The notes: generated by a model from the sequence alone, not told the origin. A stretch of DNA of 64,000 nucleotides from an uncultured Alphaproteobacteria bacterium (GCA_903934325.1 CAIZNH010000044.1:150309-214308), one strand, 5' to 3'. Positions 36,528-43,665 are shown, counted from the stretch's first letter. Made by a program: numbers and translations.

Positions 36528-36953
36528 TTGAATGCGTTGCTGATTGCGCGTTTGCATCTTTTTCTTGGCTTGTTCGCTTGGGAGCGAGCCAACTACAGCC
36601 GCTGCGCCTGCTTCCTTGGGCGCGCTGCGCACACGCTTGACGCGAAAGGAGTGAAATTCTCGGCTCGTGTCCGTATGAAGTTGCTGATCGCTTGCGCACT
36701 CTCCGGCAACCGCACGCTAGCCCAGCAGCACGCCAACCAAGTTGCCTTGTTGATCACGTCGCAAGACAATTTGCGATATGACGACAAAGCTTTCCTGTCG
36801 CTGCTCGTGAACCTCGCATGTCGTAAACTTGAATTGCCGGTTCCGCTGTTGGCTCAGGTGCCGAAGAGGATTGATGAGCTGAAGGTCTCGACGAGGCTTG
36901 CCGAGATGTTTCCTCCAGACTTGCTTCGATTGGATGAGGAATTGAATTCTTAG
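36528..36953 (+). CDS. Hypothetical ORF in a lower-G+C patch
   Basis: The 141-codon frame (LLIARLHLFLGLFAWERANYS..., ending RLDEELNS) has balanced, protein-like composition and helical, TPR-like alternation, unlike the Arg/Ala-rich shadow frames around it. No ATG fits; TTG at 36528 is proposed, with only a poorly placed AGGA upstream, and an internal ATG occurs at RMKLLIACA. The surrounding 36.44-36.96 kb is visibly lower in G+C than its neighbours. No family is recognised. It may be a horizontally acquired gene that has lost its proper start. Confidence 0.4.
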   Translation: MNALLIARLHLFLGLFAWERANYSRCACFLGRAAHTLDAKGVKFSARVRMKLLIACALSGNRTLAQQHANQVALLITSQDNLRYDDKAFLSLLVNLACRKLELPVPLLAQVPKRIDELKVSTRLAEMFPPDLLRLDEELNS

Positions 36954-36972
36954 GCGCGATTGGATGCCCCCC

Positions 36973-37386
36973 CTACCGATCCACCCCCTTAACCTTCCCC
37001 CACTGACGCGCCGCCGTGTAGCCGAGGTAGCCGGTGCCAAACAGCGCATAGAGCGGCTCGGGCAAGCCGTTGAGATAGGCGTTCATCCCTGCCGCGATGT
37101 CGCGGGCGGCCAGCGGGTGGAAGGCGCTGAGCACCCCCATCGGCAGCGCGGTCAGCAGCAGGATATACATCACGTAGAGAAAGCTCGGGCGCGCGCGGCT
37201 GGTCCAGGGGTCTGCGGAGTTGGCCTCGGCGACGATCGCCTGAAGCTGGGTCTCGAGCATCTGCATTTCCTGCGAGCCTTGCAGTGTGATCAGTTCGAGC
37301 TTGGCCCTGGCCTGGGCCTCCTTGTCCGGAATGATCTTGTCGATCAACGAGGCGATGGGGCCGATAAGGACGTCGATCAGGACCAT
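36973..37386 (-). CDS. 3TM holin family protein (gene-transfer-agent type)
   Basis: The 137-residue protein matches the 3TM holin layout. The N-terminal amphipathic LIGPIASLIDKIIPDKEAQ is followed by a charged helix (residues 25-55), a conserved NSADPWTSRARPSFLYVMY junction, and hydrophobic segments to LFGTGYLGYTAARQWGK. The family is named for release of gene transfer agents, by making membrane lesions. No capsid, portal or endolysin genes are nearby, so it stands alone. Its neighbours are the lower-G+C ORF and a CitE-like gene. Confidence 0.75.
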   Translation of the reverse strand: MVLIDVLIGPIASLIDKIIPDKEAQARAKLELITLQGSQEMQMLETQLQAIVAEANSADPWTSRARPSFLYVMYILLLTALPMGVLSAFHPLAARDIAAGMNAYLNGLPEPLYALFGTGYLGYTAARQWGKVKGVDR

Positions 37387-37455
37387 GTTTCGCGCTCCTT
37401 GCGGGTGAGTCGCGCAAAAATGACCAAATCGGTTAATGTAGGAAAATGAATTAAC

Positions 37456-38355
37456 CTATTTCGTATCAGCTTCGGCTAAGAGCCTCTGTGCGAGCACCAG
37501 ATGCGGGCGGTCGAGCATTGCTCCATCCAGCGCCACCACGCCTGCGCCGGGATGATCGTCAAAGGCCTGCACCACCGCGCGGGCGTGGGCCAGTTCCTCG
37601 GCGCTGGGAGTGAAGGCAGCATTGATAGGATCAACCTGTGCGGGGTGGATCGCCAGCATCCCGGCAAAACCCTGCGTCCGCACCCGCCGTGCGCGGGCCG
37701 CCAGCGCTTCGAGATCGCGGAACTCGGGCTGAACCGTCTCGATCGCCGCCACGCCCGCGGCAGACGCGCCGATCAGGCACAGGCTGCGCGCCATTTCATA
37801 GGTGTGCGAATACTCGCCATCAGGCCCGCGCTGCTCGCGCGCACCCAGCGCGGATGACAAGTCCTCTGCGCCCCAGCTCATCGCCACCAGCCGCTCGCGG
37901 CCCGGATAGTCGCCGACATAATCGCCGGTTTTGAACATCGCCGCTGCCGTCTCGGTGATGAGAGCGGCAATCAGCGTGCGGCCCAGCGGAATGCCGTTGG
38001 CGGCTTCCAGCGCGGTGAGATAGTGGTGCAGCCGGGTGATGTCGGCGGCCCCTTCGGCCTTGGGCAGAAATACGCCGCCCGGGCGCGAGGGAATGATCGC
38101 GGCGCAATCGAGCACGCAATCGGTGCTCGCCACCGGATTGATCCGCACCCACAGCCTTGCGCGATTGGCGTTGGCGGCGATCTGTTCGGCCACCATCAGG
38201 CGCGCCGCCGGCTTGTTCTCGGGCGAAACCGAATCTTCCAGATCGAGCAGCGCGATGTCGGCGGGGCTGGCGATCGCCTTGCCCATCTTCTTCTCGCTGT
38301 CTCCCGGCGCGAACAGCCATGAGCGCATTCGGGGAAGGGCAGGAGTGTCAGCCAT
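37456..38355 (-). CDS. HpcH/HpaI aldolase / citrate lyase beta-like (CitE-type) protein
   Basis: The 299-residue protein is a CitE-like TIM-barrel lyase: RSWLFAPGDSEKKMGKA at the start, LLDLEDSVSPENK (Mg2+/CoA region), WVRINP, FLPKAEG, the acidic ALITETAAAMF and GAEDLSSALG, and AIHPAQVDPINAAF. Such enzymes cleave or form malyl- or citramalyl-CoA-type thioesters; the substrate is unknown. The second ATG at 38355 has the better Shine-Dalgarno spacing (AGGA about seven bases away); an ATG at 38361 overlaps the sufE stop. It is coupled to sufE. Confidence 0.85.
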   Translation of the reverse strand: MADTPALPRMRSWLFAPGDSEKKMGKAIASPADIALLDLEDSVSPENKPAARLMVAEQIAANANRARLWVRINPVASTDCVLDCAAIIPSRPGGVFLPKAEGAADITRLHHYLTALEAANGIPLGRTLIAALITETAAAMFKTGDYVGDYPGRERLVAMSWGAEDLSSALGAREQRGPDGEYSHTYEMARSLCLIGASAAGVAAIETVQPEFRDLEALAARARRVRTQGFAGMLAIHPAQVDPINAAFTPSAEELAHARAVVQAFDDHPGAGVVALDGAMLDRPHLVLAQRLLAEADTK

Positions 38356-38357
38356 GG

Positions 38358-38777
38358 TCATTCCTTTCCGGCCGCAGCCAGCCGCGCTGCGTGTTCCTGC
38401 ACCAGCGCGATCATGTTGGGGACGCCCTGCGTTCGGTTGGAGGAAAGCTGGTTTCTGAGATCGAAGGGCGCAAGCGCGGCCATAACATCCATTGCCGCTA
38501 CGTCGGTAGCGGGCTTGTCCTGCACCGCAGCGATCACCAGTGCGACAATGCCCTTGGTGATCGCGGCGTTGCTGTCGGCGAGGAAATGCAGCCGCTCGGC
38601 TTCATGGCCCGCCGGATAGACCCACACCGCTGCCGAACAGCCGCGCACCAGCGTCGCGTCGGTCTTGAGAGCGTCGGGCATCGGCTCCAGCGTGCGGCCC
38701 AGCTCGATCAGCAGGCCGTAGCGTTCGTCGCCTTCGAGGAACTCATATTCTTCGAGAATGTCGGAAAGGGTGCGCAT
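38358..38777 (-). CDS. sufE: SufE-family cysteine desulfurase partner
   Basis: The 139-residue protein is SufE-like: a helical start (LSDILEEYEFLEGDERYGLLIELGR over residues 4-28) and the sulfur-accepting cysteine in LVRGCSAAVWV (residue about 47), with FLADSNAAITKGIVAL following. SufE takes persulfide sulfur from SufS for Fe-S cluster assembly. The start is ATG at 38777; the upstream TTG extension is unlikely. No other suf genes are in the window. It overlaps or abuts the CitE-like gene downstream. Confidence 0.9.
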   Translation of the reverse strand: MRTLSDILEEYEFLEGDERYGLLIELGRTLEPMPDALKTDATLVRGCSAAVWVYPAGHEAERLHFLADSNAAITKGIVALVIAAVQDKPATDVAAMDVMAALAPFDLRNQLSSNRTQGVPNMIALVQEHAARLAAAGKE

Positions 38778-38822
38778 CACCCGCAATTAGGCAGGCTGCG
38801 CGCCAAACGGAAGAGGGCTTTG

Positions 38823-38999
38823 CTAGCCGGCGATGCCGCCCGGCCGGGTGAAGGCATGCCAGATCACGTAGAACCAGCCGAGAAAGCCGTGGACGATCGC
38901 CCAGATGATCGACTTGTGGATGCTCCAGCTGATTGCCACAGCGATTGCGCTGCCGAGGCCGATCCCGGCCTGCGCGGCGGATTGCGATGCGCTGCTCAC
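38823..38999 (-). CDS. 58-residue membrane protein, last gene of the psp operon
   Basis: This short frame begins GTG, overlapping the stop of the preceding gene (GTGA), and is preceded by GGAG with good spacing. The protein is glycine- and alanine-rich at the start (QAGIGLGSAIAVAISW), then has a tryptophan/aromatic-rich hydrophobic stretch (IIWAIVHGFLGWFYVIW), and ends FTRPGGIAG. One or two membrane segments are likely. No family is recognised. Position and translational coupling make it part of the psp operon. Confidence 0.65.
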   Translation of the reverse strand: MSSASQSAAQAGIGLGSAIAVAISWSIHKSIIWAIVHGFLGWFYVIWHAFTRPGGIAG

Positions 39000-39250
39000 A
39001 TGTCCACTCCGCTGGCGATGGCTTCGAGCTTGCGGATGCGCTCCTTCAGATCAGCCAGTTCGATCCGGGCCGTGCCGATCCCCGAGCCTTCTTCGGCCTG
39101 GGCAGGCTTGGGCGCGGCGCAATCGAGTTCCTGCCGTTTCAGCTCCAGCCATCCCTGCCAGCCGCGCAGAAGGGCGGCGGCAATGACGACAAGGCCGATC
39201 AGGCTCCCGCCGGTCGTGATCAGGGTCGGGTCGAGCAGGGGAGAGATCAT
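38996..39250 (-). CDS. PspB-like one-helix coiled-coil protein (array member 5)
   Basis: The 84-residue protein has an N-terminal membrane helix (LIGLVVIAAALLRGW), then a short linker and a C-terminal coiled coil, ADLKERIRKLEAIAS. The motif L-K-E-R-x4-E-x-I matches the C-terminus of PspB and of the neighbouring proteins. It is the shortest of the five and lacks the TDGGY...EIEALRD tail. It is separated from the next gene upstream by four bases and overlaps the next one downstream, so it is coregulated. The function is inferred only from the psp context. Confidence 0.75.
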   Translation of the reverse strand: MISPLLDPTLITTGGSLIGLVVIAAALLRGWQGWLELKRQELDCAAPKPAQAEEGSGIGTARIELADLKERIRKLEAIASGVDM

Positions 39251-39254
39251 GGGA

Positions 39255-39587
39255 CTATTCCTCCTTCGCTGCAGGCAGAGCCCGCGTCTTTTCCTGTGAG
39301 TCGGGCTGTGCCCTCAGGGCTTCGATTTCCGCTGCAATGCGCGCCTGTTCGCGGGCATCACCAGTATTTGCGTCGGTGGCGATGCGTTCGAGCACCTTGA
39401 CCCGCTCCTTGAGGTCGGTCAGCTCGCGCCGTGCCGCTTCGAGTTCGGCGGCCGAACGGGTATCCTCGCGTGGGGCGATTTTCTCGTTTCCGTTCTCGTC
39501 GGTGACGATCCCGGCGCGGGCCTTGGCATATTCCACCACCCCGAACACGATGATGGCCACCATTGCGACGATCGCCCAACTGCTCAT
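39255..39587 (-). CDS. PspB-like one-helix coiled-coil protein (array member 4)
   Basis: The 110-residue protein has a membrane helix at residues 4-20 (WAIVAMVAIIVFGVVEYA), a charged linker, and a coiled coil with LKERVKVLERIATDA followed, after a short insert, by IAAEIEALRA. This is the same motif as in members 1-3 but with a NTGDAREQAR insertion. The start ATG overlaps the stop of the upstream gene by one base (TAATG). The C-terminus is disordered and acidic. A role in an inner-membrane stress complex is inferred from neighbours. Confidence 0.78.
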   Translation of the reverse strand: MSSWAIVAMVAIIVFGVVEYAKARAGIVTDENGNEKIAPREDTRSAAELEAARRELTDLKERVKVLERIATDANTGDAREQARIAAEIEALRAQPDSQEKTRALPAAKEE

Positions 39588-39943
39588 TACGCTTCGCCCT
39601 TGTCCGTCAGGTTCGAGAGCGCGCGGTCCCGCAGCGCGTCGATCTCGGCACCAAGGTGATAGCCGCCATCAGTGACGATCCGTTCGACATTGGCGAGACG
39701 GTCCTTCATCGAACCCAGTTCCGCGCGCAGTTCGGCGTTTTCCTGGGTCAGCAGGGTCACGCGGTGCGCGGTTTCCTTGTCGGAGCCCGGCTTCAGCGAC
39801 TGGCCCCACATGCCTTCGAGCGGATAGCCGTTCTTGATCTTCATGCGGGTGTTCTGGAACGAGGTCAGGATCCCCATCGCGCCAAGCACGAAGCCGCCGG
39901 CGATGATCCAGCCAAGATAGGGCAGAAAATCAGCAGGTTCCAT
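39587..39943 (-). CDS. PspB-like one-helix coiled-coil protein (array member 3)
   Basis: The 118-residue protein has an N-terminal membrane helix (YLGWIIAGGFVLGAMGILTS), a basic linker with GYPLEGMWGQSL, and a long coiled coil (residues about 60-110) ending in the array motif MKDRLANVERIVTDGGYHLG then AEIDALRD. The linker GY-LE-x-x-WG recurs in member 2 (GYALEDEWGG), so these two are closest. It overlaps both flanking genes by one base. Confidence 0.8.
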   Translation of the reverse strand: MEPADFLPYLGWIIAGGFVLGAMGILTSFQNTRMKIKNGYPLEGMWGQSLKPGSDKETAHRVTLLTQENAELRAELGSMKDRLANVERIVTDGGYHLGAEIDALRDRALSNLTDKGEA

Positions 39944-40275
39944 TACGCACGTTCCTTCTTGGTGGTCTGTGCGAGCCCGATCGGTGCGCCGTTGTCATCG
40001 CGCAACGCTTCGATCTCGGCGGCCAGTGAATAGCCGCGATCAGTGACGATCTTTTCGAGCACGACCAGCCGGTCCTGCATCGCATCGACCTTGTCATGGA
40101 GCGCCTTGTTCTCTGTCTTGAGACGCAGGGTCTCGGCGGTGTCCTTGCGCTCGGTCTTGCCGCCCCATTCGTCTTCGAGGGCATAGCCATGCTTGGCGCG
40201 GATCCAGTTGTTGATGAGCCAACCCATGGTGCAGACCACCACGATGGCGACAATGGCGCCAGGGTCATGAAACAT
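39943..40275 (-). CDS. PspB-like one-helix coiled-coil protein (array member 2)
   Basis: The 110-residue protein starts MFHDPGAIVAIVVVCTMGW, a membrane helix, then GYALEDEWGGKTERK and a coiled coil with MQDRLVVLEKIVTDRGYSLA then AEIEALRD. Similarity to array members 1 and 3 is obvious over the last 40 residues. The short polar C-terminal tail (GAPIGLAQTTKKERA) resembles that of member 1 (GVPLGIEKKERV). One-base overlaps at both ends indicate tight translational coupling. Confidence 0.8.
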   Translation of the reverse strand: MFHDPGAIVAIVVVCTMGWLINNWIRAKHGYALEDEWGGKTERKDTAETLRLKTENKALHDKVDAMQDRLVVLEKIVTDRGYSLAAEIEALRDDNGAPIGLAQTTKKERA

Positions 40276-40583
40276 CAGACGCGTTCCTTCTTTTCGATGC
40301 CGAGCGGCACGCCCGCGCCTTCATCCACCCGGCGGGTGTCGCGCAAGGCTTCGATCTGTGCGGCGACATTGTAGCCGCCATCGGTGACGATGCGTTCGAG
40401 CACCTGGACGCGGTCTTCGAGCCGCTGGATATGGCTGGCATATTGCGCGGCCTTCTCGGCGGTCTGCTCGGCGGTCGCGCCGATCTGCATTTCGGCCAGC
40501 CGCTGCTGGTGCTTGGTCCAGATGGCGACAATCGGGATCATCAGCGCGACGATCGGGATCATCAGGGCGAGATAGCCTTCCAT
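40275..40583 (-). CDS. PspB-like one-helix coiled-coil protein (array member 1)
   Basis: The 102-residue protein has a hydrophobic start containing a tandem LMIPIVA repeat (residues 7-20), then HQQRLAEMQIG and a coiled coil with LEDRVQVLERIVTDGGYNVA then AQIEALRD. Size, topology and the R-x4-E-R-I-V motif resemble PspB. It lies 31 bases after pspC and one base overlaps the next gene. It is the first of five similar genes and probably arose by tandem duplication. Confidence 0.8.
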   Translation of the reverse strand: MEGYLALMIPIVALMIPIVAIWTKHQQRLAEMQIGATAEQTAEKAAQYASHIQRLEDRVQVLERIVTDGGYNVAAQIEALRDTRRVDEGAGVPLGIEKKERV

Positions 40584-40614
40584 ATTTGCAGTCCCCTGTT
40601 GCGTGTTTGCAGGC

Positions 40615-40989
40615 TTAGCGCAGCCGCTCGATTTCGGCGGTCAGGCGCGGATTGCTGCTGACGTAGTGGGTTTCCACGGCGGCCAGCCGGCGGTCGATAT
40701 CGCGGAAGCTCGAGCGGATCTCGCGGGCCGTGCGGCGCGGGCTCTGGCGCACGCCCTGCCAGTACTTCTGCTCGCTCTCATCGCGGTAGAGATAGGGCGG
40801 CTTCTTGTTCAGGATGAAGCCGGCGATGAAGTAGGCGAAGATCGGCCAGCCGAGCCCGAGCGACAGTGCGAGCGTGCCGAGACGGACCCAGAAGACATTG
40901 ACCCCGGTGTAGTCGGCGATCCCTGCGCAGACACCCATCAGCTTGGCATTGTGCTTGTCGCGGTAAAGCGTGGTGCGGGGGCTGTTCAT
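40615..40989 (-). CDS. pspC: Phage shock protein C
   Basis: The 124-residue protein has the PspC domain: LYRDKHNAKLMGVCAGIADYTGV over residues 7-30, VFWVRLGTLAL and a membrane segment (FAYFIAGFIL). The C-terminal part is a coiled coil, DIDRRLAAVETHYVSSN then TAEIERLR, which resembles the tails of the downstream array proteins. PspC is an inner-membrane sensor/effector of envelope stress that works with PspB. Its ATG overlaps the pspB stop (ATGA), indicating coupling. Confidence 0.93.
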   Translation of the reverse strand: MNSPRTTLYRDKHNAKLMGVCAGIADYTGVNVFWVRLGTLALSLGLGWPIFAYFIAGFILNKKPPYLYRDESEQKYWQGVRQSPRRTAREIRSSFRDIDRRLAAVETHYVSSNPRLTAEIERLR

Positions 40990-41291
40990 GCGCGGGTTCC
41001 TTTCTTCTCGGCAATCAGCGCTTCGAGTTCGCGCAGCTGCTGGTTGTCTTTTTCCTGGTCGGCGATCAGGCGGCGGGCGGGGGTGAAGTCCGGATCATCG
41101 GCTGCGACGAGCCGCTCGATCGTGTCCATCCGTTCATCGAGCCGCTTGGCGAGGTTGTAGAGTTCCTCAAGCAACACCTCGTCATCAGCAGTGATGGTCG
41201 GCGCGGTCTTCCACTTGGTCATGTAGTGGAGCACCATCCACGGCAGGGCGATGAAGATCGCGCCGATGGCCATGACACCTTCGATTTCCAT
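40986..41291 (-). CDS. pspB: Phage shock protein B
   Basis: The 101-residue protein has an N-terminal membrane helix (VMAIGAIFIALPWMVLHYM) and a coiled coil with AKRLDERMDTIERLVAADDPDF, close to the C-terminus of enterobacterial PspB. It is longer than E. coli PspB (about 74 residues) by a further charged coiled-coil tail. PspB with PspC releases PspA from PspF under membrane stress. It starts three bases after the pspA stop and overlaps pspC. Confidence 0.88.
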   Translation of the reverse strand: MEIEGVMAIGAIFIALPWMVLHYMTKWKTAPTITADDEVLLEELYNLAKRLDERMDTIERLVAADDPDFTPARRLIADQEKDNQQLRELEALIAEKKGTRA

Positions 41292-41294
41292 GGC

Positions 41295-41981
41295 TTATTC
41301 TCCCTTCCCGTCGTCGGCCTTGCCGAGCGCCTTCTTCATGGCTTCCAATTCGTCATCGATCGCGTCCGAACCGGCGAGTGCGGCAATTTCATCGGCGAGC
41401 GACGGGGGCTTGCCTTCCGCGATCTGCAAGGCGTCGGCGCGGCCTTCGGCGTAGTCGACGCGGCGTTCGAGCTGGTCGAAGCGGGCCAGCGCCTCGTCGG
41501 TGCGCTCTGTGCTCATCAGCGTGCGCAGCTTGACGCGGTTCTCCGCGCTTTCGAGGCGCGCGGCAATCGCGGTCTGGCGGCTGCGGGCTTCGCGCAGGCG
41601 GTGCTGCAGCTTCTGGATGTCGTCCTCGTAGGCGCGCAGGGCATCGTCGAGCACGGCGATCTCGGTCTTGAGCTGGTCGGCCATGTCGCCGGCCTTCTTC
41701 TTTTCGACCAGGGCAGCGCGGGCGAGATCCTCGCGATCCTTCGAAAGGGCAAGCTGAGCCTTCTCGGCCCAGTCGGCCTGGAGGCGATCAAGCTTCACGC
41801 AATGACGATGCATTTCCTTCTGGTCCGCGATGGTGCGTGCAGCCGAGGCGCGCACTTCGACCAGGGTTTCCTCCATCTCGAGGATGATCATGCGGATCAT
41901 CTTCGTGGGGTCGTCTGCCTTGTCGAGCATGTCGTTGAAGTTGGCGGCAATGATGTCGCGGGTGCGGCTGAAAATGCCCAT
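41295..41981 (-). CDS. pspA: Phage shock protein A (ESCRT-III-like membrane remodeler)
   Basis: The 228-residue protein is PspA/IM30: the amphipathic helix MGIFSRTRDIIAANFNDML at the start, DPTKMIRMIILEMEETLVEV, and long coiled coils ending DELEAMKKALGK. PspA assembles on stressed membranes and inhibits the activator PspF. The ATG at 41981 gives the standard N-terminus and has GGAG about nine bases upstream. The frame is, however, open for another 93 codons up to an ATG at 42260, one base after the previous stop, so an N-terminally extended form is possible. Confidence 0.94.
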   Translation of the reverse strand: MGIFSRTRDIIAANFNDMLDKADDPTKMIRMIILEMEETLVEVRASAARTIADQKEMHRHCVKLDRLQADWAEKAQLALSKDREDLARAALVEKKKAGDMADQLKTEIAVLDDALRAYEDDIQKLQHRLREARSRQTAIAARLESAENRVKLRTLMSTERTDEALARFDQLERRVDYAEGRADALQIAEGKPPSLADEIAALAGSDAIDDELEAMKKALGKADDGKGE

Positions 41982-42261
41982 GAAGGCTACTCCATCGAGA
42001 AACGAATTGACCCGGTCCTGCGGTGCGACTCGCGGCGCATCGCCATTATGGGCGTCACCGCGAGATTGCGTCGGGGTGGGGCTGCGGCGCAAGGCTTCGA
42101 TTTCCTCGTCGAGCCGCGACAGCCGTCCGGACGACAGCAGGCGGGAAGGTTGGGCCGGAGCATCGCTGCTCAGGTTGTCGCTTGTGGGGCGTGCGTCACC
42201 GGCAGCATCTGCGGGGGGGACACTACGCTCCGGCCCGAGGGGGTCACGGGGATCGCCCATC

Positions 42262-42447
42262 TCAGGCAATCTCGATCACCGCGCCGGAGCCCGACGCGGG
42301 GTGGACGACAGGGGCGGCATGGGCCGCGCCCGGCTGGATCTGCGAGGACAGCGCGATCATCATCACCATCGCGGCGATGCTGGCCATTGCGGCCTGCCCG
42401 AGCTTGGTGCTCCAGAAGCTGCTCTGCGCGGTGTTGCGGTTGATCAT
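42262..42447 (-). CDS. 61-residue membrane protein, first gene of the psp operon
   Basis: The 61-residue protein begins MINRNTAQSSFWSTKLGQAA and has a hydrophobic segment (MASIAAMVMMIALSS) followed by AHAAPVV, which could be a signal peptide or a membrane anchor. No family is recognised. Its start lies 44 bases from the sigma-54 promoter, making it the first cistron, and its stop is one base from an ATG in frame with pspA. A role in the stress response is inferred from position. Confidence 0.65.
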   Translation of the reverse strand: MINRNTAQSSFWSTKLGQAAMASIAAMVMMIALSSQIQPGAAHAAPVVHPASGSGAVIEIA

Positions 42448-42490
42448 TTGGGCCTCCCAAAGTGAAAGTCGGTGGTGTTGCCAGTGAATT

Positions 42491-42506
42491 TGCAACCGCC
42501 GTGCCA
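42491..42506 (-). promoter_or_regulatory. Sigma-54 promoter of the psp operon
   Basis: Read on the minus strand, TGGCACGGCGGTTGCA is an essentially perfect -24/-12 element (TGGCACG-N4-TTGCW). It lies 44 bases upstream of the first psp cistron. The divergent pspF product is the expected bacterial enhancer-binding activator. The transcription start should fall near 42480. Confidence 0.92.
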
Positions 42507-42558
42507 AACTCGAAAAATGGCGGAAATCAGGGATTTTTAATGGATTTCGCTGGGTCAT

Positions 42559-42598
42559 CATTGGTGGCTATTGCCAAGCATTGGTGAAAATTGCTACA
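42559..42598. promoter_or_regulatory. Two 20-bp repeats, candidate PspF enhancer sites
   Basis: Two adjacent 20-base units share CATTGGTG at 42559 and 42579, each followed three bases later by ATTGC. They lie about 80-120 bases upstream of the predicted sigma-54 start, the usual distance for PspF upstream activating sequences, and directly precede the pspF ATG, allowing autoregulation. Binding is inferred. Confidence 0.6.
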
Positions 42599-42606
42599 GG
42601 TTGGCC

Positions 42607-43665
42607 ATGGAACGCGAGAGCCAGTTCATAGGCCAATCGGGCGCCTTTCTCGACGCGGTCGAGCGCGCCAGCCGCGCGGCGTCGATGAACCGTCCGGTGC
42701 TGGTGATCGGTGAGCGCGGCACCGGCAAGGAGCTGATCGCCGAACGTCTCCATCGCCTCTCCAGCCGCTGGGACGAGCCGCTCGTTACCGTGAATTGCGC
42801 GGCCTTGCCCGAAACCCTGATCGAGGCCGAGCTGTTCGGGCATGAGGCGGGAGCCTTCACCGGGGCAACCAAGGCGCGCGCGGGCCGTTTCGAGGAAGCC
42901 GATCGCGGCACGCTGTTTCTCGACGAGCTTGGCACATTGTCGATGGGTGCGCAGGAGCGGCTTCTGCGTGCGGTCGAATATGGCGAGGTCACCCGCATCG
43001 GTGCCTCGCGTCCGATCCGGGTCGATGTGCGGATTGTCGCGGCAACCAACGACGATCTGCCCGGGCTGGCGGCCAGCGGCGAATTCCGTGCGGATCTGCT
43101 CGACCGGCTGAGTTTCGAAGTCATCACCCTGCCGCCGCTGCGGGTGCGCGAGGGTGATATCGGGGTGCTGGCCGAATATTTCGGGCGACGCATGGCAGCC
43201 GAGCTTGATTGGGATCGCTGGCCCGGCTTTGCCGCGCATGTGATGACGAGCCTCGAGGACTATCACTGGCCGGGCAATGTTCGCGAGTTGCGCAACGTGA
43301 TCGAGCGCGCGGTCTACCGCTGGGACGATTACGATAGCCCGATTGCCCATGTGCAGTTCGATCCCTTCGACAGTCCATGGCGACCGCGCCCGCCGGAGCA
43401 TCGCCGCAGTTCCGCAGGTGCGCCGGCCGTATCGGCTGGCCAGCCACGCGCCGCTGCACCGGCGGCCAGCGACTTCGATACGGTCGAGGACCTGCGCGCC
43501 GCTGTCGATGCACATGAGCGCGCGATCCTTGAACATGCGCTCGGCAAGCACCGCTGGAACCAGCGCCAGACCGCAAGGGCGCTGGGGCTGACCTATGACC
43601 AACTCCGTCATGCGATCCGCAAGCACGGGATCATGGAAAGCCAGGACGGCAGCCCGGGTGCCTAA
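42607..43665 (+). CDS. pspF: Psp operon transcriptional activator PspF
   Basis: The 352-residue protein is a sigma-54 enhancer-binding activator without a receiver domain, as expected for PspF. The AAA+ core shows Walker A GERGTGKEL, the sigma-54-contacting GAFTGA loop, Walker B GTLFLDELG, and WPGNVRELRNVIERA. The C-terminal Fis-type helix-turn-helix is NQRQTARALGLTYDQLRHAI (near residues 315-334). PspA would inhibit it. It is divergent from the psp operon across a 160-base region that holds the sigma-54 promoter. The ATG at 42607 lies at the conserved FIGQSGAFLDAVE start. Confidence 0.94.
   Translation: MERESQFIGQSGAFLDAVERASRAASMNRPVLVIGERGTGKELIAERLHRLSSRWDEPLVTVNCAALPETLIEAELFGHEAGAFTGATKARAGRFEEADRGTLFLDELGTLSMGAQERLLRAVEYGEVTRIGASRPIRVDVRIVAATNDDLPGLAASGEFRADLLDRLSFEVITLPPLRVREGDIGVLAEYFGRRMAAELDWDRWPGFAAHVMTSLEDYHWPGNVRELRNVIERAVYRWDDYDSPIAHVQFDPFDSPWRPRPPEHRRSSAGAPAVSAGQPRAAAPAASDFDTVEDLRAAVDAHERAILEHALGKHRWNQRQTARALGLTYDQLRHAIRKHGIMESQDGSPGA

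Noticed and set aside
36973..37386. Prophage call based on the holin
   Set aside because: No integrase, capsid, portal, tail, terminase or endolysin gene is nearby, so a prophage is not supported.
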